Shown here in pieces: positions 14,358 through 21,573 of a DNA stretch of 22,909 bases. This DNA is from DATAEK01 sp036258055. Its GTDB lineage: Bacteria; Acidobacteriota; Vicinamibacteria; Vicinamibacterales; 2-12-FULL-66-21. Position 1 is the stretch's first letter. Every line of letters starts with the position of its first letter. Under the pieces are notes generated by a model. The model made no database searches and was not told where the DNA came from. It worked only from the letters and a program-made list of their open reading frames with translations. The position numbers and the translations under genes are program-made. Location: contig DATAEK010000143.1 in the NCBI GenBank assembly GCA_036258055.1, forward strand, positions 1 through 22,909, in the 5' to 3' direction.

Positions 14358-17300
14358 ATGAACAGCACGCAGCCAGCAGGACGATCGGCGCGAGCGCTCG
14401 CCGTGCTCCCCCTGTCTGCCGTGCTGCTCTCGTGTCCTCCCGCACTTGCGCTGAACCCGTCGCTCGAGCTCCAGCAGTACGGTCACTCCTCACAGCTACT
14501 TGGAGCCGGATTCGTCAGAGGCATCATCCGTGCGATAACTCAGACACCTGACGGGTACCTGTGGTTGGGAACCGACCTGGGCGTGTTTCGCTTCGACGGT
14601 GTCAGAGCGGTCGCGTGGACGCCGCCGCTCGGCGATCGACTGCCTAGCAGTCTCGTCACCGCCCTTGTCGCCGGACGCGACGGCACGCTCTGGATCGGAA
14701 CGTCTCAGGGGCTGGTGAGTTGGAACGGCGGGCGGTTGACTCACCACACCGCGCTGTCGAACATGCACATAACCGCGCTCCTTGAGGATCGGAGCGGGAC
14801 GATCTGGGCCGGCACCACGGCGACCGGCCCGGCGAAGCTCTGCGCGTTTCAAATCGCAAACGCGAAGTGTTTTGGCGAGGATGGCACGCTTGGCGAGTTC
14901 GTGTGGTCACTGGCTGAAGACCGTGCCGGCAACGTCTGGGTCGGTGCCCGCACCGGACTGTGGCGATGGGCCCCAGGTCCGCCGTCTCGCTATACGTCCG
15001 AGCCAATTGTGTCGTCGCGTATTCTGTTGACGCCGACCTCCGGCGTTGCCGGCGTCACCGTCGTCCTTTCCGGTCGCGTTCGCGACATCGGGCCGGAAGG
15101 CCGCTCCGGTGAAGCGGTTCGGGGCCTGCCGTCCACGAGCTCCGTCAGAATCCTTTTCCGCGACCATGAAGGCGCGCTCTGGATTGGCACCAGCGCGCAC
15201 GGCGTTGCGCGGGTGTACGACGGCAAGGTGAGCGTATTCACCCATGTCAACGGTCTCTCAGGGAATCAGGTGAACGCGTTCTTCGAGGACCGCGAAGGGA
15301 CGATGTGGATCGCCACGGCCGACGGCCTGGATTCCTTTCGTCAGCTGCGGGTCGTACCAATGACGCTGGCCGGCGGTTCCCTCAGAACCCCCAACCCGGT
15401 GTCGATCGTCGCCGCGCGTGACGGCAGCGTCTGGATCGGCAGCGACGACGGCCTTCACAGATGGCGCGACGGCCGCGTCACGATCTATCGAACGCGAACG
15501 CACCCTGAGCTACCGGACGATGCGATTCAGTCACTCGCGGACGATGAACGTGGCCGGATATGGGTCACAGCGGCCGGCAGATTGGCGTTCTTCCACAACG
15601 GCCGCTTCACGTCGGTGCCGGCCCCCCATCTAGGGCCGGTCTATGCGATCGCCGGCGACGGCCGTGGCGGCGTGTGGGTGAGTTCGTTCGATCAAGGTGT
15701 CGTGCATGTGGTCGGCGGCAAGGTCGTCGAGCGGATGTCATTCCAGGAAGGCGGAGGCGGTATGGGAGGATCCGGCCTCGTGCCGGATTCGAATGGCGGC
15801 GTATGGATCGCGCTGATCCGTGGCGCGCTGGTGCATTTTCGCGGCGGCCGCATTCTCGAGAGACTGACGCCGCGCGACGGTCTGGGTGAAGGGTATCTCG
15901 TCAACCTTCAGCGCGATTCGACCGGGGCGCTGTGGGCCTCGACTGATGGCGGTTTCAGCCGGATCGTCGACGGGCGAATCGCCACGATGACCATCGCCAA
16001 TGGGTTGCCGTGCAACCAGGGTCAATGGATCATCGAGGACGACGCGGCGTCGTACTGGCTGTATTTGCGTTGCGGGCTGGTGCGCATTGCGCGATCCGAC
16101 ATGCAAGCGTGGGCCGCCAATCCGCAGCGGAGTGTCCAGGCAACGACGTTCGACCGGACTGATGGAGTCCGTCTGTCTGGCGTCAACAAGCTGGAACGGC
16201 CGATGGTCGCGAAGTCGTCGGACGGAAAATTATGGATGATCTATCCGGGCATGCTCGGCCTGATCGATCCAGCCAACCTGCCCAGGAACGCGATTCCGCC
16301 GCCGGTCCACGTCGAGCAGATCACCGCCGACGGCACCACCTTCGAGGCGGCTCCGCGTTTGCGGCTACCGCCCAAGGTCCGCGATCTCCGCATCGACTAC
16401 ACCGCCCTCAGCCTGGCGGCGCCGGAAAAGGTCCGCTTCCGTTTCAGGCTGGAAGGGCAGAACGCGGATTGGACGGACGTCATCAACCAACGCACGGTAC
16501 ACTATTCGAATCTCGCTCCGGGTGACTACCGCTTCCACGTCGCGGCGGCCAACAATAATGGCGTGTGGAACGAGCAGGGTGACGTGCTCGAGTTCTCCAT
16601 AGCGCCGGCCTATTACCAGACGAACGCATTTCGCGTGCTCTGCGTGGTTGTGCTTACGGGAATCTTCTGGACGGTCTGGCAGCTGCGCATTCAGCAACTC
16701 GCACGACAACTCGATCTGACGCTGGACGCGCGCGTGGCCGAACGCACGCGTATCGCGCGTGAACTGCACGATACGCTCCTCCAGAGTTTTCAGGGCCTTC
16801 TGCTGAAGTTCCAATCGGTGTTGAGGATGCTGCCGGAGCGGCCCATCGAGGCGAGGCAACGACTGGAGCGGGCACTCGATCAAGCGACGGACACCACGAC
16901 ACAGGCCCGAGATGCACTCCAAGGGTTGCGCTCCGCGGTCCTGGAAAAAAACGATCTCGTCGAGGCCATCAGAAATGTCGGAACGGAACTCGCAGCCGAG
17001 AGCCCTGCTACGACCAGCATTGAGGTGAATGGACAGGGCGCACGCCGGGCCCTAAGGCCAATCGTGCAACTCGAGGTCTACCGGATTGCCGTCGAGGCCT
17101 TGCGCAACGCGTTTCAGCATGCGCACGCAGGCCGTGTCCGGGTGGAGGTTCGCTTCGACGAACGTCAGTTTCGTCTCGGTGTAACGGATGATGGCCGCGG
17201 TATCGACGAACGTGTGATCCACCGTGAGCCGCCTGAGCGACATTTTGGGCTGCAGGGGATGCGCGAGCGCGCCGAAGGTGTCGGCGGACACCTCGACATT

Positions 17301-17441
17301 TGGACCAAGCGCGATACGGGGACGCAGCTGGACCTGAGCATACCCGCCAGTGCGGCATACGGCGGTGTTCCTCGCCGGTCGTCGTGGTTTCGGCTGCCGT
17401 TCCGTATACACGCTGCGCGGGACGACCGCAGGGACATATGA
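14358..17441 (+). CDS. Two-component-propeller sensor histidine kinase HK3
   Basis: A 1027-residue paralogue of HK2 on the opposite strand. Signal peptide about 1-32, ending near ALALNPS. The sensor is built of propeller repeats (TPDGYLWLGTDLGVFRFDG, RDGTLWIGTSQGLVSWNGG, HEGALWIGTSAHGVARV and others). Y_Y_Y domain near 680-748 (KVRFRFRLEGQNADWTD), one membrane helix near 758-776, HisKA_3 with His at about 804 (RIARELHDTLLQSFQ), and HATPase with ALRNAFQHAHAG, TDDGRGID and HFGLQGMRERAEGVG. ATG 14358 is the only sensible start before the signal peptide; its ribosome site is weak. The TGA overlaps the start of a regulator (ATGA), but that regulator is broken, so HK3 has no intact cognate partner beside it. 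Confidence 0.95.
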   Translation: MNSTQPAGRSARALAVLPLSAVLLSCPPALALNPSLELQQYGHSSQLLGAGFVRGIIRAITQTPDGYLWLGTDLGVFRFDGVRAVAWTPPLGDRLPSSLVTALVAGRDGTLWIGTSQGLVSWNGGRLTHHTALSNMHITALLEDRSGTIWAGTTATGPAKLCAFQIANAKCFGEDGTLGEFVWSLAEDRAGNVWVGARTGLWRWAPGPPSRYTSEPIVSSRILLTPTSGVAGVTVVLSGRVRDIGPEGRSGEAVRGLPSTSSVRILFRDHEGALWIGTSAHGVARVYDGKVSVFTHVNGLSGNQVNAFFEDREGTMWIATADGLDSFRQLRVVPMTLAGGSLRTPNPVSIVAARDGSVWIGSDDGLHRWRDGRVTIYRTRTHPELPDDAIQSLADDERGRIWVTAAGRLAFFHNGRFTSVPAPHLGPVYAIAGDGRGGVWVSSFDQGVVHVVGGKVVERMSFQEGGGGMGGSGLVPDSNGGVWIALIRGALVHFRGGRILERLTPRDGLGEGYLVNLQRDSTGALWASTDGGFSRIVDGRIATMTIANGLPCNQGQWIIEDDAASYWLYLRCGLVRIARSDMQAWAANPQRSVQATTFDRTDGVRLSGVNKLERPMVAKSSDGKLWMIYPGMLGLIDPANLPRNAIPPPVHVEQITADGTTFEAAPRLRLPPKVRDLRIDYTALSLAAPEKVRFRFRLEGQNADWTDVINQRTVHYSNLAPGDYRFHVAAANNNGVWNEQGDVLEFSIAPAYYQTNAFRVLCVVVLTGIFWTVWQLRIQQLARQLDLTLDARVAERTRIARELHDTLLQSFQGLLLKFQSVLRMLPERPIEARQRLERALDQATDTTTQARDALQGLRSAVLEKNDLVEAIRNVGTELAAESPATTSIEVNGQGARRALRPIVQLEVYRIAVEALRNAFQHAHAGRVRVEVRFDERQFRLGVTDDGRGIDERVIHREPPERHFGLQGMRERAEGVGGHLDIWTKRDTGTQLDLSIPASAAYGGVPRRSSWFRLPFRIHAARDDRRDI

Positions 17442-17730
17442 GTCGGGATTCCGACGCGATCAGGATTCTGACAGTCGACGATCACCCGTTGCTGCGCGAC
17501 GGCATTGCCGGCCTGATCGCCGATGAATCCGACATGTTGCTTGCCGGCGAAGCAGCGAACGGCCGCGAAACGATCGAGCAGTTTCGCCGGCTCCCATCCC
17601 GATGTCACGTTGATGGACTTGCAGATGCCGGAGAATGAACGGTCTCGACGCGCTGACCGCTATTCGCGCCGAGTTCCCTGACACGCGCATCATCGTGCTC
17701 ACGACCTACACGGGCGATGTCCAGATCGAT
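17438..17730 (+). pseudogene. Broken NarL-type response regulator (RR3), partner of HK3
   Basis: ATG 17438 overlaps the HK3 stop and begins a good receiver (RILTVDDHPLLRDGIAGLIA). One extra base near 17590 (QFRR... instead of QFRxSHPDVTLMDLQMPE) and one extra A near 17633 (GAGAATGAAC instead of GAGATGAAC) each shift the frame. Correcting both restores DVTLMDLQMPE and MNGLDALTAIRAEFPDTRI, then LTTYTGDVQI, after which homology stops at about 17727. The rest of the receiver and the whole helix-turn-helix are missing. Two frameshifts plus loss of the output domain make this a clear pseudogene. Confidence 0.9.
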
Positions 17731-17735
17731 CGCCC

Positions 17736-17858
17736 ATGTTCCGATGCGAGAAACACGGCGGTGGCCGCAATTTCTTCGGCTTCAACTGCGCCGGCTTCGG
17801 CGCCATCATGCCGCTGACCGAGCTGCCGGGTGAGAAGTGGCGATCGTGCACGCCGTGA
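17736..17858 (+). CDS. Possible 40-residue Cys/Gly/Phe-rich peptide
   Basis: ATG 17736 to TGA 17858 encodes MFRCEKHGGGRNFFGFNCAG and about 20 more residues ending WRSCTP. The aromatic- and Cys-containing composition is unlike a random GC-rich frame, but there is no clear ribosome site and it begins within 10 bp of the RR3 break. It may be a fragment of a displaced gene. I do not recognise a family. Confidence 0.25.
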   Translation: MFRCEKHGGGRNFFGFNCAGFGAIMPLTELPGEKWRSCTP

Positions 17859-17903
17859 CGCTCGGCGGTGTGTTCTACGGCGTGAAGCACCTCGGGAGAG
17901 GAC

Positions 17904-18110
17904 ATGCCCGGACCGAGGGCGGACCACGAGCAATCTGGTGCAACAGGAAGATTCGAGGAGGCGCCCGGCCTCGTGATCACCGTGGAGCGAGGCGCCCGAT
18001 TCTGGGCGCTCGATGCGGAGACCTGCGAGCGCGCACTGACAGAACTTCAGGCGGGAGGGTTCCTCGTCAAGAGCGCTGACGGGCACTTCAGGCGACGGCC
18101 GACCGTATGA
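17904..18110 (+). CDS. Small hypothetical protein with winged-helix-like pattern
   Basis: A 68-residue protein. ATG 17904 follows GGGAGAGG, a good ribosome site. From residue about 18 the sequence FEEAPGLVITVERGARFWAL then DAETCERALTELQAGGFLVK and SADGHFRRRP fits a pattern seen in many short bacterial proteins. In those an N-terminal MPGLxLT-like strand leads into two helices and a wing ending in a 'GFLxxTxDGxYxR' hairpin, probably a degenerate winged helix-turn-helix. DNA binding is inferred from that pattern only. It stands alone downstream of the RR3 wreck and converges with the DUF4136 gene 190 bp away. Confidence 0.7.
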   Translation: MPGPRADHEQSGATGRFEEAPGLVITVERGARFWALDAETCERALTELQAGGFLVKSADGHFRRRPTV

Positions 18111-18301
18111 CGGCCGAGGTCGCCGATCGGACGGCTGCAGCCGCGCCACTGCGCGGCGATGCGCAGCGTCGCCGAGTTACGCCCGCGATCGCGCAGGCGA
18201 CAATCATCGCTGTCGAGATGCTGCGTTGCGTCGAGTCGTTCGACCTACCTGAGTCGCGGGACAGGCACGGTAGCCCGGCTCGATTGAAGCGAGCGGCGGG
18301 A

Positions 18302-18847
18302 TCATCTAATCACTGCCGTGTCCGGCGTCAGCGAAGGCGGCGGGAAATTTGTGAACATTTGTGAAATCGCCGCACTCAGTTTGTTCGCACTCTCCCCAGG
18401 GTTAACCGACAGCGCTTTTGGAGAACAGCCTCTCCACATGACGTTCCTGGTCTGTCGATCGAAGATGTCGACGACAAGCGTTCCCACGTCGTACACCTGC
18501 GCCGGGGTCGTGGCCTCGAAGCCACTGAGCCAGCGCCACCCTCCGGCGACGCCGTTGTAGAACGCAGGGAGCGTTTGCGCTTGTGGCGTCGCCACGTGTG
18601 CCGCGATGCCCAGGTCGCCGTCGGTCCGGACCCGCTGCAGACCTTTTGTCGCCAACGCCGAATCGATGGCTTCGACGAGCCACGCTCGAATCGCCGGGTC
18701 GCTCGTGTTCGGCGACTCGATCCAACTGAACGTCCGGTACCGGGCGAAGTTCGCACGGACGTCGTATACGGTCACTTTCTGAGCGGCTGTGACATTGACG
18801 ATGGCAACCATCATTGCGATCCCAAGAAATATCCGTGCGATTCGCAT
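18302..18847 (-). CDS. DUF4136 family exported protein
   Basis: A 181-residue protein. The signal peptide (MRIARIFLGIAMMVAIV, ending near TAAQ at about residue 23) lacks a lipobox Cys, so it is periplasmic or surface rather than a lipoprotein, although many relatives are lipoproteins. The body shows the DUF4136 pattern: VRANFARYRTFSWIESP, a middle AWLVEAIDSALATKGLQRV, DGDLGIAAHVA, then GTLVVDIFDRQTRNVMWRGC and a C-terminal NKLSAAISQMFTNFPP. ATG 18847 has GGAGGG three bases upstream, and starts the signal peptide; the frame is open further but unsupported. Function of the family is unknown, envelope-associated. Confidence 0.9.
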   Translation of the reverse strand: MRIARIFLGIAMMVAIVNVTAAQKVTVYDVRANFARYRTFSWIESPNTSDPAIRAWLVEAIDSALATKGLQRVRTDGDLGIAAHVATPQAQTLPAFYNGVAGGWRWLSGFEATTPAQVYDVGTLVVDIFDRQTRNVMWRGCSPKALSVNPGESANKLSAAISQMFTNFPPPSLTPDTAVIR

Positions 18848-19178
18848 ACGCCCTCCGCACTGCAGGGAGCAACCGCGATGCCAGCAGACAAACTTACGGC
18901 GCACACGTGTCGCCGCAGGCTTGTCGCACATCTGGCCCACGGTGGACGGTCTCCGCAAGGCGTATGTCCGCGCGAAATTGCACGCAGTGTGCGTAGCTAC
19001 GCAGTGGTTACGAGCTACGGGCCGAAGGATACGTCCGAGCAGCGATAGTCATTGGCCTCAAATCGTGCTCGTGCGTCAGACAAACCCGTCACTCAGGCGA
19101 GCCGGGAAGGAGGTGCACAAACGATACGCGCACTGAGAATCTCTCGCAGGAGAGGCGACCCTGACGTCGATCGCATGA
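18848..19178. other. Gene-free stretch
   Basis: About 330 bp between two minus-strand exported-protein genes. No frame has both a ribosome site and protein-like composition. A strong GGAAGGAGGTG near 19109-19119 on the plus strand is followed only by a 7-codon frame. Presumably holds the DUF4136 promoter. Confidence 0.5.
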
Positions 19179-19616
19179 TCAACGATCGCTGGGCGTCGAT
19201 TGAACGCTGCCGATACTGGTGGACCCACGAAGACCCGTCGTTCCATATACCTGAACGGTCGCACGGTAGGTGCCGGCGGGCAGGTCTCGCCAATACAGGA
19301 GATGATTTTGAGGAGCGTCCTCACCGTCGAGCTGAAGCTCGCTGAGGCTGTAGTAGTGATCTGACTCGAGGATGACTCGCAGCACACGGTTGTCGGCGTG
19401 CCGCGGGACCGTAGCCACGCCGCGGGCGTCGCCCCGACTCAGACGCACGAGGGGCGTGACGCGTACACTCAACTACGGAGCGTCGGGTGGTTGCGCGTGG
19501 TGTGTCGCGTTCGCCGCATTCTCGACATGTCGTGCTGCGTCGAGCACGGAGCCAGACGTCACGGTTGCAATCATGGCTATCACGACACCGACCGGAACGC
19601 GAGATCTCGGGACCAT
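19179..19616 (-). pseudogene. Small exported protein gene interrupted by an amber codon
   Basis: From ATG 19616 the frame encodes a plausible signal peptide (MVPRSRVPVGVVIAMIATVT) and a short linker, then meets TAG at 19475-19473 after 47 codons. Directly beyond it, in the same frame, 97 codons continue with a protein-like sequence (RGVATVPRHADNRVLRVILE, LQLDGEDAPQNHLLYWRDLP, AGTYRATVQVYG). This is the beta-rich pattern seen in small acidobacterial envelope proteins where a polar 'xxDNRxLRV' strand precedes an RxLPxGxYxVxAxV strand. Either one gene carries a premature stop, or the second part is started from TTG 19472. I favour the first: the second part alone has no signal peptide and no ribosome site. 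Confidence 0.6.
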
Positions 19617-19796
19617 CAGGAGGGCCACATCAAGCGTCCCGAGCACGCTCGTCCGTGTAACGGAGCGCGTGACCCAGCAGCGGACGAGGCGGCCTCACGA
19701 GACGGTTCTATGGCAAAGACCGGGCAACCGACGACCGGAGAACTCGCGATGCCGCTGACCGAGCGATAGTGACGGCCGCGGAGGAATGGAAACGCG

Positions 19797-19934
19797 TCAA
19801 TCGACAATCTCGACATGCTCCCACCGTCCCGACGACTTCATGGCTCTCTGCAGTTCCATGGCGACGTCGTTCGGCAAGCTCCTCGCAAGCACGACGCTTT
19901 TCCGATTGCGTACATCAACTGCAATGATAGTCAC
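19797..19934 (-). CDS. Small conserved-looking protein (45 residues) with strong ribosome site
   Basis: GTG 19934 to TGA 19797, encoding VTIIAVDVRNRKSVVLARSL then PNDVAMELQRAMKSSGRWEH and VEIVD. CAGGAGG stands seven bases before the GTG, a near-perfect Shine-Dalgarno. The alternation beta strand (TIIAVDV) - RNRKSVVLARSLP - helix (VAMELQRAM) - beta strand (VEIVD) looks like a compact folded domain rather than a chance frame. No family recognised. It lies 71 bp downstream of the zinc-ribbon gene on the same strand and may share its transcript. Confidence 0.65.
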   Translation of the reverse strand: MTIIAVDVRNRKSVVLARSLPNDVAMELQRAMKSSGRWEHVEIVD

Positions 19935-20005
19935 GTTAGCCTCCTGAATTCACGGATGGATTCCAGACGCGGGCGGCTTCACAGGTGCCGTTGCGCAGAT
20001 GCCCG

Positions 20006-20164
20006 CTAGGACCCCACGACGACGGCATCGCGCCAGTGGAATGCGCGTTCGCACGTCGCGCATACCCGAAGGATGCCAAACCAACGGACGTTGGCGTCGC
20101 CGCAGTGGGGACACCGCCTCGTCGATCCAAGCGATCTGAGCGATCGGATGTCGCTTGCGTTCAT
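20006..20164 (-). CDS. Small zinc-ribbon protein
   Basis: A 52-residue protein. Two Cys knuckles, CPHC (about residues 18-21) and CATC (about 33-36), spaced by DANVRWFGILRV, form a classical four-Cys zinc ribbon (RRCPHCGDANVRWFGILRVC). The second knuckle is followed by ERAFHWRDAV. ATG 20164 is preceded by AGAAGGAAGGACGTC, a good ribosome site; an in-frame upstream start at 20200 is unneeded. Zinc ribbons of this size usually bind nucleic acid or act as adaptors; the partner is unknown. Probably co-transcribed with the 45-residue gene downstream. Confidence 0.8.
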   Translation of the reverse strand: MNASDIRSLRSLGSTRRCPHCGDANVRWFGILRVCATCERAFHWRDAVVVGS

Positions 20165-20271
20165 GACGTCCTTCCTTCTCGCCAGTTCTCGGCGACCCAC
20201 AAGAACCTATCAAGCATCGTGCCTGCAACGAACTCGCCTCTGTCGTTTAAGCGACATCCCCTTAGCGAACC

Positions 20272-20355
20272 TCATCGTCCCCGTTGGAGCGTGGAGGGGA
20301 GGAAATGTCCCCATTGCTCGCGCAGGATCCGCTTCATTCGATTCGACCGGCACAT
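20272..20355 (-). CDS. Micro-ORF, copy 3 (27-residue basic peptide) in cassette B
   Basis: ATG 20355 to TGA 20272, 27 codons, with GGAGG seven bases before the start (GGAGGTGTCGTC-ATG). The peptide is identical to copy 2 except Cys for His at position 2. Codon changes versus copy 2 are CGA/CGG, CGG/CGA, ATT/ATC, CAG/CAA, CAC/CAT, TTT/TTC, CTA/CTC and CGC/CGG (all synonymous) plus CAT/TGC. It lies 35 bp after the stop of the deleted sigma-54 activator, the same distance as in cassette A, and has survived although that activator has not. Confidence 0.65.
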   Translation of the reverse strand: MCRSNRMKRILREQWGHFLPSTLQRGR

Positions 20356-20390
20356 GACGACACCTCCATAGACGCACGGCTCCTTCGCGC

Positions 20391-20515
20391 TCATGCGCTG
20401 GCCGCCTCCTCGAGTCGGTATTTTCGAATCCGCAGGTGAAGTTGCGTGCGTGACAACCCCAGTCGCCGCGCCGCCCTCGTCTTGTTTCCGCGGCACTCCT
20501 GCAGGACGTTCGCAT
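20391..20515 (-). pseudogene. Internally deleted sigma-54 activator (cassette B)
   Basis: The start codon (ATG 20515) with its GGGAGGG ribosome site, and the last ~38 codons of the activator, match cassette A. The tail reads VLQECRGNKTRAARRLGLSR then TQLHLRIRKYRLEEAASA to TGA 20391. All else, about 1.38 kb including the GAF and AAA+ domains, is missing. The join lies at about 20510-20515 (TTCGCATCGCG), with a 3-bp overlap between the two ancestral ends (TTCGCA and GCATCGCG). Start and tail are in different frames, so even the helix-turn-helix would not be made from this start. Confidence 0.9.
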
Positions 20516-20749
20516 CGCGTTGGCCCTCCCTGTTCCCCGCCATTCTGGGCGTCCGCGTTCACCGCCACAACCTCCGTTCGGGCGCATTCGCAGGCTCATA
20601 AGGCGCCATCAAAAGCACTGAATCGGGTGTGTTGCGAGGACTCGGTAGATGGGTTCCGACGGCGTAATCGGGCGGCTCGAGACGGCTTGGCAGGGTGGCT
20701 TGCGGGGACCCTTTCGGGCCTGTCGTTGCGCGCGCGGCGCACGCCCAAA
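20516..20749. promoter_or_regulatory. Intergenic region of cassette B, matching 7273-7611
   Basis: Aligns with the region upstream of the cassette A activator (shared CCTCCGTTCGGGCGCATTCG and GGCTTGCGG...CCCTTTCGGGC). Contains the dyad GACCCTTTCGGGCC at 20707-20720. No gene seen. Likely the former control region of the deleted activator, now driving at most the micro-ORF. Confidence 0.45.
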
Positions 20750-21130
20750 CTACTGCCTGCGCAGTGGTGCTTCGATGCGCCTCCATCCGAACAGGCGAGC
20801 GTCGACGGACCACCGGCCCGGTCCCAACATCGCAAGAGCTGCGGCCGTGGTTCCTGTTAACAGGCCCACCACTGGATGTTCGTCGACTCTCAAAATCTGC
20901 GAGACCTCGATTACGGCGACGATTGCTCCGGCCACGGGCGTCCACAGGCCCACGACGAGGAGAAGCCCGGCCAGGGCGAGTGACGCGGAGCTGAGTGCGA
21001 TGCGCAACGATGGCTCGTGCCACAGCGTGAGGCCCGTACCTCCAAGGAGGACCGCGCCCACGACGCCGCGCATCAGCAGCAAACCAATGCCGGGCCAGCT
21101 GCCGGCGAATCTGGAGTAAAGTCGTCGCAA
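20750..21130 (-). CDS. DoxX-like small integral membrane protein (cassette B)
   Basis: A 126-residue paralogue of 7612-8007, roughly three-quarters identical, with the same four hydrophobic segments and the conserved LLLVVGLWTPVAGAIVAVIE and MLGPGRWSVDARLFGWRRIE. Most differences lie in the first loop (GTGLTLWHEPSLRIALSS versus GVGRQLWSDRPVHTTLTS). TTG 21130 has AGG six bases upstream and corresponds to the start in copy A; GTG 21133 is directly adjacent and may be used instead. It is intact although the regulator and activator on either side are both ruined, so it is probably still selected. Confidence 0.85.
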   Translation of the reverse strand: MRRLYSRFAGSWPGIGLLLMRGVVGAVLLGGTGLTLWHEPSLRIALSSASLALAGLLLVVGLWTPVAGAIVAVIEVSQILRVDEHPVVGLLTGTTAAALAMLGPGRWSVDARLFGWRRIEAPLRRQ

Positions 21131-21139
21131 CACGCACCT

Positions 21140-21155
21140 GACCCATTATTGGGTC
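21140..21155. promoter_or_regulatory. Palindrome just upstream of DoxX (B)
   Basis: GACCCA-TTAT-TGGGTC: 6-bp perfect arms with a 4-bp A/T spacer, ending 7-10 bp before the start codon, where a bound protein or RNA hairpin would block initiation. Candidate operator. The equivalent place in cassette A has only an imperfect dyad (GAACAATTATTC). A further dyad, GACTCTCTAGGGTC, lies at 21197-21210. Confidence 0.4.
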
Positions 21156-21252
21156 GTGGCCGCGTGGAGCGAATCCCCCTGCGGGGCGGCCGATGTGACT
21201 CTCTAGGGTCGTTGGCGACCGGTAGCGCGGGAGCGCCGGGAAAGTGCTGGAG

Positions 21253-21319
21253 CTACTGTTCGATGATGCCCCTCTCGACGGCGATGATCGCGGCGTGCGT
21301 ACGGTCGTTGGCGTGCAGT
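21253..21319 (-). pseudogene. C-terminal stub of a NarL-type response regulator
   Basis: The minus strand reads ANDRTHAAIIAVERGIIEQ and TAG. This matches the last 19 residues of RR1 and RR2 (ANDRTHAVIIGVKRGIIEL, ANDRTHAVIIGAKRGIIEL). The remaining ~190 codons are gone. It marks the place of the regulator that HK4 once had, at the same position relative to DoxX as RR1 in cassette A. Confidence 0.85.
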
Positions 21320-21561
21320 TCCGGTTACGCGTGCAGGATGATGGCAAGGGGTTCGATGAAGCGCTGCTGCCTCGTCAGGCGGCTGCCCGCCATTACGGCG
21401 TGCCCGGGATGCGCGAACGCGCGGCGCTCATGGGGGGCACGCTCACGGTGTGGAGCAAGGGGGGCGCAGGCACGGCCGTGGAGCTCTGCATCCCGTCGCG
21501 CAGCGCGTATGTGAAAACGCGAGAGCGGCGCTGGCTGTCGCGAGCGGTCGCGGGTGAGTGA
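21320..21561 (+). pseudogene. Inverted C-terminal fragment of a propeller-type histidine kinase
   Basis: The plus strand reads FRLRVQDDGKGFDEALLPRQ, then HYGVPGMRERAALMGGTLTV and GGAGTAVELCIPS, to TGA 21561: the G1/G2 half of a HATPase domain. It is in the opposite orientation to HK4 and to the regulator stub it is fused to. An open frame from GTG 21244 runs through the antisense of the stub into this fragment (105 codons), so a chimeric peptide is possible, but it lacks N-box, HisKA_3 and sensor. It ends 12 bp from the HK4 stop, tail to tail. Likely product of an inversion or template-switch event. Confidence 0.85.
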
Positions 21562-21573
21562 GCGCCCGCCCCG

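Noticed and set aside
19473..19475. TAG read as pyrrolysine or another recoded amino acid
   Set aside because: No pyrrolysine genes or recoding structure visible, and neighbouring genes show ordinary decay; a nonsense mutation is simpler.
20559..21347. 262-codon minus-strand open frame over cassette B
   Set aside because: Runs out of frame through DoxX (B) and intergenic DNA; Arg/Pro/Ser-rich, no ribosome site.
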